DNA of 61,068 nucleotides from Acidobacteriota bacterium. Its GTDB lineage: Bacteria > Acidobacteriota > Thermoanaerobaculia > UBA5066 > Gp7-AA6. The stretch lies in the NCBI GenBank assembly GCA_020199905.1, contig JAIVJS010000001.1:1-61068 (forward strand), given 5' to 3'. The position numbers and the translations under genes are program-made. Positions 1-7,661 of this stretch are shown piece after piece. Below the pieces are notes generated by a model. That model saw nothing but the letters and a program-made list of their open reading frames with translations. It searched no databases and was not told the origin of the DNA. Within the stretch, counting starts at the first letter, position 1. The number at the start of each line of letters is the position of its first letter.

Positions 1-2
1 GT

Positions 3-158
3 CTGTCGCCCGGCGATTCGGAGAAATTGTTTGTGCCGTTCGCCCAGGGCGCTTCGGACAAGACCGGGCTCGGACTCGGGCTGTCCATCGCCCGCGAAGG
101 CGTCCAGGCGAAGAGGGGATATTCCGGGCGGGCCCACCGTCTGAGCTCTTCTCGGTGA
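3..158 (+). pseudogene. Histidine kinase C-terminal remnant (ATPase G2 box)
   Basis: The window opens inside a frame ending at a TGA at 156-158. It reads LFVPFAQGASDKTGLGLGLS followed by IAREGVQ, which is the G2 box and following helix of a HATPase_c domain of a sensor histidine kinase. After that helix the frame leaves the family pattern. A shift of one base near position 118 restores a GDIPG-like loop, but that frame also stops within a few codons. The 5' part lies outside the window. A separate open stretch in another frame ends at 260-262, and I cannot assign it. I read this as the decayed 3' end of a kinase gene. Confidence 0.55.
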
Positions 159-320
159 ATCTCAAGCTCCTGAACCAGAACATCAACAGCCAATCGAGCG
201 ATCGGGGTTCGCCGCCTCTGGAGCTGCTCGTGCACTGGACCGCGCTGCTGGGAAAGAACTGAACCGGTCCGCGGCCCGCTCCCTCCCGCCGCGCGCGTCG
301 TCTGGTCGCGTTGCGGATTG

Positions 321-623
321 GGCTTCCATACTCTGTTTGGGACCGCGAGCACCGCCGCATCGAATCTCCGGAAGACCGGAGCGACCCGCGTTGAAGCGGT
401 TTCGTCTCACGCGGTGGCGAAAGCGTTCCTCGGACACGCCGACGAGAACGTGACTGACACCTGAATCCTCGCTTCACTCGAAGACGACCGGAGCGCAGTG
501 GACCGGGCGGCGGCTTCGATCGACGGCACCACCCCGGCGGGAGCCACTCCCTTTCGCATTCCGTCACAAAATCCGTCACAGACCCCGTTGAGCGGGACGG
601 CCACCGCGAGAGGAGGGTCTTGA
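321..623 (+). pseudogene. Tyrosine recombinase (phage integrase) C-terminal remnant
   Basis: One frame reads NLRKTGATR, then HAVAKAFLGHADENVTDT, a TGA stop, and SLEDDRSAVDRAA before ending at 621-623. This is the C-terminal catalytic pattern of phage-type integrases: the LR-x-T-x-ATR helix, the LGH box, and the VT-x-x-Y-x-H segment that carries the nucleophilic tyrosine. Here the codon where tyrosine should be is TGA, so the protein would lack its nucleophile. Everything upstream of about 321, including the first catalytic Arg, is missing or unrecognisable. The remnant ends 56 bases before a tRNA-Leu gene, a usual neighbour for integrases. I infer an old integrated element whose body has been lost. 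Confidence 0.7.
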
Positions 624-679
624 GCTCCCACGGCAGCCCATTGATTCCAGAGGGGCTTGCGACTACGATCTGCCCTCCC

Positions 680-764
680 GCGAAAGTGGCGGAACTGGTA
701 GACGCGCAGGTTTCAGGAACCTGTGGAGCAATCCGTGGGGGTTCGAGTCCCCCCTTTCGCACCA
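680..764 (+). tRNA. tRNA-Leu (anticodon CAG)
   Basis: The acceptor arms GCGAAAG (680-686) and CTTTCGC (754-760) pair perfectly. The discriminator A is at 761 and CCA is encoded at 762-764. The anticodon arm has the loop TTCAGGA, giving anticodon CAG, which decodes CUG leucine. The 85-base length with an extended variable arm fits a class II leucine tRNA. The T arm GGGGG-TTCGAGT-CCCCC is intact. It lies directly downstream of an integrase remnant. Confidence 0.95.
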
Positions 765-968
765 AGTCTTCACCCCTCGCTCCTCCGGGGCTCGCCTCAC
801 CAGTACGCGTTCGTGGCGGGGAGCGCCGCCCGCGGAGGCGGCGACGGCCACGCCGTATCGGAGCCACGGCGGCGGGCGGGAAAGCGATGGTTCCCTCAGA
901 GCCACGGACAGATATTCAAGGGTAAGGCGGCCGAAGTCATCGCTGCCCGGGTCGTGACCGCGGGCGGA

Positions 969-1421
969 CTAGGAATCTTTCAGGTAGTCGCGCAACGCGC
1001 GGATGAGGACCTCGCCCGTCGGCACCTTCTCCTTCGCGGCCCGGTCGCGCGCCTTCTCCCAGAGCTCCAGCGATACCCGCGCCTCGTCCGTCCGGCGTCT
1101 TCCGGCCCCCTGTCTCGCGGTCTTTTCGGGGTGCGCGCCGACCCAGACCGTGCCGACGGGGGCGGTGTCGCTCTTCTGGATCAGGTCGCTCAGGTGCGCC
1201 GCGCGGATGAGCGCCGGCAGAAGACTCGCCGTCGGCGGCGGTCCGACGAGCTTCACCAGATCCATCGAGGTGAAAGGCTGACCGCGACGAGCGAGAACCG
1301 CAAGGCCGAGCTCCGCCGCACGGCGCCATTCGTTCTCGTCTTCGACGGTCACGGTCTCGCCCTGCAAGCGAACGGGCCTGACGGGCGTCGAAGCGGGGGC
1401 GTTCGCCCCGATCTTTGGCAT
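969..1421 (-). CDS. Hypothetical protein with ribbon-helix-helix-like C-terminus
   Basis: A 150-residue protein of unknown function. I chose the ATG at 1421 because the longer upstream frame is Pro/Arg-rich and unlike a protein N-terminus. An AAGGG element lies about ten bases before this ATG. The last 37 residues (RVSLELWEKARDRAAKEKVP, then TGEVLIRALRDYL) look like a ribbon-helix-helix fold: a short strand followed by two helices, as in CopG/Arc-type DNA-binding proteins. The N-terminal two-thirds contains a helical stretch with no motif I recognise. It is a single gene facing the tRNA, with no operon partner. A DNA-binding role is inference from the C-terminal pattern only. Confidence 0.6.
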   Translation of the reverse strand: MPKIGANAPASTPVRPVRLQGETVTVEDENEWRRAAELGLAVLARRGQPFTSMDLVKLVGPPPTASLLPALIRAAHLSDLIQKSDTAPVGTVWVGAHPEKTARQGAGRRRTDEARVSLELWEKARDRAAKEKVPTGEVLIRALRDYLKDS

Positions 1422-1611
1422 TCCCTGATGTCCCTTCGAATATCGATCCGCCACCGGGACTCCGAGCGTTTGTCTGAAATGGAGTCTACTCCCGATTGAC
1501 GAAACGGGTTCCCTCGGAGGCGGATCGGCGACACAATGCGGACAACCCCCGCCCGCGCCGTACCGTCCGCTGGTGGGATCCGTCGGAAATACCACTCCCA
1601 AGGAGGTTCCC

Positions 1612-2511
1612 GTGTTTCATTCGTTCCGTTCGGCCTCTCGTTTTCTTCTCGCCGCCGGGGCACTGACCTGCGCCGCCGCGGCCGGGGCTCAGACCCTGAC
1701 GGTCGGCGCCGTGGGGATCCCCCAGGGGCCCATCCCGACGTCCGGGACGCAGACCGTCCTCCAGCTCGGCTACGCCGCCAACATCGACGGCAACGCGGTG
1801 TTCGCGACCTTCGCGTGGTCGGCGGCCCCGTGTCCCGCGGCGGTGAAGGTCAAGTTCTTCCGCCCCTCGAGCGCCCTGCCGGGCGGCCAGTTTCTCTTCG
1901 TGGATCAGAGGGGGCCCTTCGACGTGAACGCCACCGTGCAGACGGTACGGCTCGACCCGCCCGTCGCGGTCCGGGCGGGAGACGTCATCGCACTCACCAA
2001 CGTGACGTCGTGCGGCCTTCCTGTGATCGCGGCCGCCACCTCTCCCGGCGCGCCCGGCCCGTACTACTCGGTGCAAGGGGACATCACGGCGAACTTCGCC
2101 CCGGCCACGACCGTTCCACAGAGCGGACCGGCGATCATCGCTCTCGCGACCGACGAGAGTCTCTCGATGCTGAGCAACCGTTTCCGCCTGACGCTGGTCG
2201 CCACCAATCCGCGCACCGGCGCCATCGCGGTCGGGTCGCCCGTTCCGCTCGGCAACGGCGCCGGATACTTCAGCCTTCCCGACCTGACGGGCGACCGCTT
2301 CTTTCCGGAGGTCATGGTCAAGATGGTGGACGCGAGCGGCTCGCCGGCGCTCGGCGGGACGTTCTGGGTCTTTCACTCTCCGCTGACGGACGTGCAGTAC
2401 ACGCTGACCATCACGGACTCGGTCAGGGGACGCACGAAGAGCTACAACAACGCCGCCTCGGCGCCGGGGCAGCTCTGCGGAGGGGTGGACACGAGCGCGT
2501 TCCGGCCTTAG
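1612..2511 (+). CDS. Secreted hypothetical protein with shared C-terminal module
   Basis: A 299-residue exported protein. The GTG at 1612 is the likely start because a perfect AAGGAGG lies five bases before it. It yields a signal peptide: a basic start, a hydrophobic run LLAAGALTCAAAA, and a cut site after GAQ. The middle resembles a beta-sandwich but has no motif I can name. The last 100 residues carry a divergent copy of the module found at the C-termini of four other secreted proteins in this window: TFWVFHSPLTDVQYTLTITD near the end, and a terminal DTSAF followed by RP. Most other copies have a CL-x3-RF opening; here it is reduced to NRFRLTLVATN. The role is unknown, probably envelope or extracellular. 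Confidence 0.75.
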   Translation: MFHSFRSASRFLLAAGALTCAAAAGAQTLTVGAVGIPQGPIPTSGTQTVLQLGYAANIDGNAVFATFAWSAAPCPAAVKVKFFRPSSALPGGQFLFVDQRGPFDVNATVQTVRLDPPVAVRAGDVIALTNVTSCGLPVIAAATSPGAPGPYYSVQGDITANFAPATTVPQSGPAIIALATDESLSMLSNRFRLTLVATNPRTGAIAVGSPVPLGNGAGYFSLPDLTGDRFFPEVMVKMVDASGSPALGGTFWVFHSPLTDVQYTLTITDSVRGRTKSYNNAASAPGQLCGGVDTSAFRP

Positions 2512-2621
2512 GGAAGGCGCTCGGGGGCTCGGCGCCCGGGCGCCGGCGCTGGGCGGGGAGGCGTTGGCAACGGTAGCGGTGAAAGCCGTCGTCGTCCGTT
2601 TCCCGCCTCCCGCCTGACCGC

Positions 2622-2891
2622 CTACCGCGCGGTGACTAACGCTTCTTCGAACAGGACCGCGCCCGAGACGTCCGTCAGGCGCAGCACCGCACCGGCGGTG
2701 CCCGGCGCCCGGACCGCCGCGCGGATCTGGCCCGCCAGCATCCGGCCGACCGTCGCGCGGTCGAAGCGCTCCGGAGCGTAGGCCGCGACGACCTGCCCGT
2801 CGGGGTGCATGATCTGGACTCGGAGCACGCGCGCGCCCGAGGTGACCAGCCGGCACCACACTTCCTGCGCCGGAGGGATCGCGTCGCTCAT
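2622..2891 (-). CDS. Small hypothetical protein
   Basis: An 89-residue protein starting at the ATG at 2891 and reading MSDAIPPAQEVWCRLVTSGA at its N-terminus. It has alternating strands and a helix and no signal peptide or membrane segment. It is divergent from the propeller gene that starts at 2977, leaving about 85 bases between them for two promoters. No clear ribosome binding site is visible. I do not recognise the family. Codon choice and amino acid composition look like a genuine protein rather than an antisense frame: the long antisense extension upstream of this ATG is only a shadow of the opposite gene. Confidence 0.5.
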   Translation of the reverse strand: MSDAIPPAQEVWCRLVTSGARVLRVQIMHPDGQVVAAYAPERFDRATVGRMLAGQIRAAVRAPGTAGAVLRLTDVSGAVLFEEALVTAR

Positions 2892-2976
2892 GCCTGAGAG
2901 TAATCGAGCGGGGACCCGCGCGGGTGCCCGGAAGCGCGGGCAGACGTCTTGCAACCAACGGGAGCCGGAGGACTTC

Positions 2977-4326
2977 ATGTTGCTGACGCAGTGCCGGAAC
3001 GCGAGAGTCACTGCCTTCGCGGAGGAGTCCGGCTCCGGGGCCCGGGCTCGCGGCCGATGGCGCCGCGCGGCGCCTGCCCTCCTTCTCGCGAGTCTCGCCG
3101 CGCCCTTCGCGGCCGCCCAGGCGATCATCGAGTTCCCTCTGCGCGCCGGAAGCTCTCCGGCCGGGATTACGGCCGGTCCCGACGGAAACGTGTGGTTCGT
3201 CGAGGAGCACGGAGACCGGGTGGGGAGGATCGCGCCGTCCGGCGCCATCTCGGAATTCGCGCTCGCGAATCCCCGCAGCTTCGCCCGCGCCATCACCGCG
3301 GGTCCGGACGGGGCGCTCTGGTTTACCGAGCTGACGGGGCGGATCGGCCGCGTGACGACGTCGGGCGCGCTGACGGAGCTGGATATCCCCGTCCGCCCCG
3401 CCGAGCCCATCGAAATCGTCACGGGTTCCGACGGCAACCTCTGGTTCACCGACTTCTACGATCGGATCGGCCGGGTCACACCGGGCGGAGTCCTGACATT
3501 TTTCCTTCTCCCGCAGAACACGGGTCCGCGCGGGATCGCCGCGGGTCCGGACGGCGCGCTCTGGTTCACCGAGACCAGCGTGGGCCGGATCGGACGGCTC
3601 ACCACCGCCGGCGCCTTTTCGCAGTTCTCGCTTCCCGACCCGAACGGCGGACCTTTCGGGATCGCCCGGGGTCCCGACGGCAACATCTGGTTCACGGAGA
3701 TCGGCAGCTCCCGGATCGGGCGAATGACCCCCGCCGGAGTCGTCGCGGAGTTCTCGCTCCCCGGCGGCGCCGCGCCGTACGGGATCACCGCGGCCTCCGA
3801 CGGAAACCTCTGGTTCACCGAGTCGGGAATCGACCGAGTGGGGCGCATCACCCAGGCGGGGGCGATCTCGGAGTTCCCGATCCCGACGGCCGGCGGCGCG
3901 CCGACGGAGATCACGTCCGGGCCGGACGGCAACGTGTGGTTCACGGAATTCAACGGCGACCGCATCGCCCGCGTGGCGCTCCAGGGCTTCTGCGTTCCCA
4001 ACTCGTCGACGCTCTGCCTGAACAAGGCCCGCTTCCAGGTGCAGGTCGCCTGGGACGTCTCCGCGCAGGGGAAGACCGGGGAGGGCAAGGCGATTCCGCT
4101 GACCGGCGACACCGGGGCGTTCTGGTTCTTCTCGGCGAACAACATCGAGATCGTCGTCAAGGTCGTGGACGGAAGGACGTTCAACGGGAAGTTCTGGGTG
4201 TTCATCGGATCACTGACCGACGTGGACTACCGGGTCACGATCCGGGACCTCGAGGCGGACCACGTGAACACCTACGTGCACACGGGAGGGACGCTCCAGA
4301 GCTTCTCCGACACCGCCGCGTTCTGA
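2977..4326 (+). CDS. Secreted seven-bladed Vgb-like beta-propeller
   Basis: A 449-residue protein. The ATG at 2977 is preceded by GGAGG at a five-base gap and gives a long but typical signal peptide (RRAAPALLLASLAAPFAAAQ). Seven repeats of about 43 residues follow, each with the pattern I-x-x-G-(P/S)-DG-(N/A)-x-WF and a VGRI-type strand. This is the layout of virginiamycin B lyase and NHL-type propellers. Histidines are almost absent from the blades, whereas known Vgb lyases use a catalytic His, so antibiotic lyase activity is unlikely. From about residue 345 comes the shared C-terminal module: C-x7-CL, RFQVQVAW, FWFF, FNGKFWVF, LTDVDY and terminal DTAAF. Function unknown; probably cell-surface or extracellular. 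Confidence 0.82.
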   Translation: MLLTQCRNARVTAFAEESGSGARARGRWRRAAPALLLASLAAPFAAAQAIIEFPLRAGSSPAGITAGPDGNVWFVEEHGDRVGRIAPSGAISEFALANPRSFARAITAGPDGALWFTELTGRIGRVTTSGALTELDIPVRPAEPIEIVTGSDGNLWFTDFYDRIGRVTPGGVLTFFLLPQNTGPRGIAAGPDGALWFTETSVGRIGRLTTAGAFSQFSLPDPNGGPFGIARGPDGNIWFTEIGSSRIGRMTPAGVVAEFSLPGGAAPYGITAASDGNLWFTESGIDRVGRITQAGAISEFPIPTAGGAPTEITSGPDGNVWFTEFNGDRIARVALQGFCVPNSSTLCLNKARFQVQVAWDVSAQGKTGEGKAIPLTGDTGAFWFFSANNIEIVVKVVDGRTFNGKFWVFIGSLTDVDYRVTIRDLEADHVNTYVHTGGTLQSFSDTAAF

Positions 4327-4418
4327 GACGGGAGGGGGGAAAACGGGACGGCGGGAGGCCGATGGCGAAGGCGGACCGGGGCCCCGTATCGGGAATCAGC
4401 CGATCGGTGTCTGCTCAG

Positions 4419-4442
4419 TCTGTATTTTGTTATATTTATACC
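4419..4442 (+). promoter_or_regulatory. Candidate extended -10 promoter with leaderless GTG start
   Basis: This AT-rich island stands out in GC-rich DNA. TG at 4428-4429 plus TATATT at 4431-4436 makes an extended -10 element. Six bases after it lies the GTG at 4443, so the predicted transcript would begin at or within a base or two of the start codon. The -35 position holds only a weak match, which extended -10 promoters tolerate. No Shine-Dalgarno sequence precedes this GTG. Inference only. Confidence 0.4.
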
Positions 4443-4877
4443 GTGGTAACAAACATTCTGGACGCTTTCGAGTCCGCCACGCTCCCGCCCTCCCGGTTCC
4501 GCCACCGCGATCACGTCCACATGGTCTGGCTGTACCTCTCCGCCGGCTCGCTTCTGACGACGCTCGACCGGTTCCCTGCCGCCTTGCGCCGCTACGCCGC
4601 GTCCCACGGCAACCCCGGCCTTTATCACGAGACGATCACGTGGGCCCTCGTCCTCCTCATCCACGAGCGGCGGTGCCGCGGGGTCGATACCGCCTCGTGG
4701 GAAGAGTTCGCAGCGGCGAACCCGGATCTCTTCGCGTGGCCCGAAGTGTTGCGCCGGCGCTACCGGCCCGAGACGCTCGCCTCCGCCGACGCCCGCCGTT
4801 TCTTCGTGCTGCCGGACGGCGCGTCCGGTGCTCCGTCTTCCGCCTCTCCGGGACCGGGCACAGATCCGCCGGGATAG
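4443..4877 (+). CDS. Conserved hypothetical protein (HRDHV family)
   Basis: A 144-residue protein. I chose the GTG at 4443 because recognisable sequence begins there (ILDAFESATLPPSRFRHRDH) and an extended -10 promoter sits just upstream. An ATG at 4362 with a close GGGAGG is the alternative. The protein has conserved-looking clusters RHRDHVHMVWLYL and YHETITW, rich in His, Asp and Glu and suggestive of a metal or phosphate site in a helical protein. I recall similar unnamed proteins of about 140 residues in other bacteria but no assigned function. It ends ten bases before the rnr start. Confidence 0.6.
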   Translation: MVTNILDAFESATLPPSRFRHRDHVHMVWLYLSAGSLLTTLDRFPAALRRYAASHGNPGLYHETITWALVLLIHERRCRGVDTASWEEFAAANPDLFAWPEVLRRRYRPETLASADARRFFVLPDGASGAPSSASPGPGTDPPG

Positions 4878-4887
4878 ACTCGCCCGC

Positions 4888-7134
4888 GTGCTGCCTCGCG
4901 ATTCGGACGTCCTCGGGCGCCTCCGTGAAAAAGGCTCGAGGACGCTCTCCTTCCAGGAGCTCGTCCGCAGCCTCCGCGTCCCCGAGGAAGAGGAGGACGC
5001 CTTCCATGAACGACTCGATGCGCTCGAGCGTCGGGGAGAGCTCGTCCGCGTCCGGGGAGAGAAGTACTCGGCCATCGAGTTTTCGAACCTGACGGCCGGC
5101 CGGCTGACCGTGCGGCCCGAGGGCTTCGGCTTCGTCCTCGTCCAGGGCGGGCCGGACCTCTACGTTCCGCGCGCGGGCATGCACGGAGCGATGGACGGCG
5201 ACACCGTGCTCGCGCGCGAAGAGAGCGCGCGGAGCCAGGGGCGCGGCCGGGACCCGGAGCGCTTCTCCGGATCGGTCGTCAAGGTCCTCGATCGCTCCCG
5301 GGAGCGCGTGGTCGGCCGCTTCGAGACCCAGGAGGGCCGCAAGGTCGTCCTCCCTTACGACCCGAAGGTCGACGCGGTCGTGCGGATCGCCGAAGGGAAG
5401 GCCCACGGCGCCCGGGAGGGAGAGATCGTCGAGGCGCGCCTGACCGCGTTTCCCGACGCGCGGCGCGTGGCGCACGGCATCGTCGAGGAGCGGCTCGGGT
5501 TCCTCGGGGAGCCGGGCGTCGACATCGAGATCGTTCTTCGCTCGTACGGCCTGCCGCCGCGGTTTCCGCAGCCGATCGTCGAGGCGTCCGACAAGTTTCC
5601 GGAAGAGGTCGCCACCGAGGATCTTCTGGGCCGCCGTGATTTTCGCGACCGCCGCATCGTCACGATCGACGGCGAGACCGCGAAGGACTTCGACGACGCC
5701 GTCGAGGTCGAACGGACGGAGAACGGGTTCCGGCTGGGCGTTCACATCGCGGACGTGTCCAACTACGTGACCGAGGGAGACCTCCTCGACATCGAGGCCG
5801 CGTCCCGCGGCACCAGCGTCTACTTCCCGGGGCGCGTCCTCCCGATGCTCCCCGAGCGGCTCTCGAACGGTCTCTGCTCGCTGAATCCGCGGGTCGACCG
5901 CCTCGTGCTGTCGGCGATTCTCGATTTCGACAGGCGAGGGCGCGTGCAGGGCGCGCAGTTCTGCAAGGGCGTCATCCGGAGCGCCCATCGCATGACCTAC
6001 ACCGAGGTCGCGCGTCTCCTGGAGACTCGCCCCTCCTCGGAGGACGAGCGGCGGTACGGGCCGTTTCTCGCCGACTTCCGGACGATGGCCGAGCTCGCCG
6101 CGGCGCTGCGGGCCCGACGGGAGGGGAGAGGGGCCATCGACTTCGACCTTCCGGACGCCGACATCGTCCTCGACGACGCGGGGCTCGTGGTCGGCATCGT
6201 CCCCGAATCGCGCAACGTGGCCCACCGCCTGATCGAGGAGTTCATGCTCGCGGCCAATGAAGCGGTCGCGAAGAAGCTCCTGTTCGACAAGCAGCCCGCG
6301 ATCTATCGCGTGCACGACCGGCCGGACCCCGACAAGCTCACGGACCTCCGCGACGTCCTCGAGAGCTTCGGATACGAGTTGAAGGGCAATCTCGCGGAGC
6401 TACCGCCCTCCGCGTTCCAGAAGCTTCTGAAGGGAGTGCAGGGCAAGCCGGAGGAGCGGCTCTTGACCGACCTGCTCCTGCGCGCACAGCGCAAGGCGAT
6501 CTACAGCGAAGAATGCCGCGGCCACTACGCCCTCGCCGCTCCCTACTATTGCCACTTCACCTCGCCCATCCGCCGCTATCCGGACCTGATCGTGCACCGG
6601 CAGCTTTCCCGCCTCCTGTCCTTCGGGCGGGCGGTTTCCGCCGCGGACTTCGAGGCGATGAACCAGGGCCTCGCGGCCGTGGCGAGACTCTCCTCCGAAC
6701 GCGAGCGGCGGGCGGAGCAGGCCGAGCGCGAAAGCCTGCTGTGGAAGAAGATTGTCTTCATGAAGGACAAGGTCGGCCGCGATTTTGACGCCGGGGTTAC
6801 CGGTGTGGCCTCGTTCGGCCTCTTCGTGATGCTGAAGGACTTCTTCGTCGAGGGCCTCCTGCCGGTTTCGGCGCTCGGAGAAGACTTCTTTGTGTACGAG
6901 GAAAAGCAGCACCGCCTGCGGGGACGCACGACCGACGTGACTTATCGCCTGGGGGACTCGCTGACCGTCCACCTGAAGGAGATCGATGAGGTCCGCCGCC
7001 GGCTGAACTTCCGGCTCGCGGAACGCAAGGCGGCGCCGGCGCCCGTCCGCCGGGCCAGGCCCCTGGCCGCCCCGGCGGCGCCGGAGAAACCGGCCAGGCC
7101 GTACGGGCGCAAGCCCCGGAAGCGCTCGCGGTGA
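4888..7134 (+). CDS. rnr: Ribonuclease R
   Basis: A 748-residue 3'-to-5' exoribonuclease of the RNB (RNase II/R) family, which degrades structured RNA in the cytoplasm. An N-terminal winged-helix region (about 1-60) is followed by cold-shock-like OB folds (LTVRPEGFGFVLV). The RNB catalytic core begins near residue 260 with GETAKDFDDAVEVE, whose aspartates bind the metals. An S1 domain occupies about 628-707 (DAGVTGVASFGLFVML), followed by a basic Ala/Arg/Lys tail. The GTG at 4888 is the only start that gives the usual N-terminus. The length is normal for RNase R. The stop overlaps the next start by four bases, indicating translational coupling. Confidence 0.93.
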   Translation: MLPRDSDVLGRLREKGSRTLSFQELVRSLRVPEEEEDAFHERLDALERRGELVRVRGEKYSAIEFSNLTAGRLTVRPEGFGFVLVQGGPDLYVPRAGMHGAMDGDTVLAREESARSQGRGRDPERFSGSVVKVLDRSRERVVGRFETQEGRKVVLPYDPKVDAVVRIAEGKAHGAREGEIVEARLTAFPDARRVAHGIVEERLGFLGEPGVDIEIVLRSYGLPPRFPQPIVEASDKFPEEVATEDLLGRRDFRDRRIVTIDGETAKDFDDAVEVERTENGFRLGVHIADVSNYVTEGDLLDIEAASRGTSVYFPGRVLPMLPERLSNGLCSLNPRVDRLVLSAILDFDRRGRVQGAQFCKGVIRSAHRMTYTEVARLLETRPSSEDERRYGPFLADFRTMAELAAALRARREGRGAIDFDLPDADIVLDDAGLVVGIVPESRNVAHRLIEEFMLAANEAVAKKLLFDKQPAIYRVHDRPDPDKLTDLRDVLESFGYELKGNLAELPPSAFQKLLKGVQGKPEERLLTDLLLRAQRKAIYSEECRGHYALAAPYYCHFTSPIRRYPDLIVHRQLSRLLSFGRAVSAADFEAMNQGLAAVARLSSERERRAEQAERESLLWKKIVFMKDKVGRDFDAGVTGVASFGLFVMLKDFFVEGLLPVSALGEDFFVYEEKQHRLRGRTTDVTYRLGDSLTVHLKEIDEVRRRLNFRLAERKAAPAPVRRARPLAAPAAPEKPARPYGRKPRKRSR

Positions 7135-7661
7135 CCCGCGCCGGTTTCGGCGTGCTTCTCCTTCTCGCGCTGGCTGACGGATGCCGCGAGCGCGGGCGGC
7201 CGGATCCGGCGATCCGGATGGCCGTGTCGCACGAGCGCTCGGAAGCTCCCTCGGGGGCTGCTCCGGCCGGAGCGGACGGCTCGGGGACTCCGCGGGTGCC
7301 GACGAAGCTGCTGGTCCCCGACTCCGTCACCAGGGCTTATTCGGGCATCCGGCTGCGATGGAAGGATTCGGGCAGCGGCAAGGAAGGAACGCTCGACGTC
7401 CCGCTCGGCGCCGCTTCGCCCGTTCCGGGGTCCACCCTGGAGGTCCGCGCCGACGTGTTTCTCCCGGCCTTCACGATGACCAGCGACGCGATCACCTCGA
7501 CCGGCATCGAGCCGGAGAACCCGGCCGCTCGGATCACCGTGGGGGATGGCGGGAAGGAAGTCTTCGCGGGCTGGATCTTCACGCGCTTTCCCGACGTGCA
7601 CCCGTTCGAGCACCCCCGTTTTTCGCTCCGTCTCGAGGGAGGGGTCCGGCGAACCTCGTGA
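7131..7661 (+). CDS. DUF2155-like exported protein
   Basis: A 176-residue protein starting at a GTG that overlaps the rnr stop. The N-terminus has a hydrophobic run ending in ADGC, a weak lipobox candidate, so it is exported and possibly a lipoprotein. The C-terminal half has the DUF2155 pattern: FLPAFTMTSDAITSTGIEPE, NPAARITV, then VFAGWIFTRFPDVHPFEHPR. DUF2155 proteins are of unknown function and occur in Alphaproteobacteria and, in a longer form, in delta-type bacteria. The last four bases overlap the start of der, so rnr, this gene and der form one tightly packed operon. Its biochemical role is not known. Confidence 0.75.
   Translation: MTRAGFGVLLLLALADGCRERGRPDPAIRMAVSHERSEAPSGAAPAGADGSGTPRVPTKLLVPDSVTRAYSGIRLRWKDSGSGKEGTLDVPLGAASPVPGSTLEVRADVFLPAFTMTSDAITSTGIEPENPAARITVGDGGKEVFAGWIFTRFPDVHPFEHPRFSLRLEGGVRRTS

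Noticed and set aside
1..770. Attachment-site direct repeat of the tRNA-Leu 3' end
   Set aside because: I looked for a second copy of the tRNA 3' sequence in the nearby region and saw none.
663..905. Minus-strand open frame across the tRNA-Leu gene, with a [15 protein letters not shown] peptide
   Set aside because: This peptide is the well-known translation artefact of a tRNA gene; the tRNA structure explains the DNA fully.
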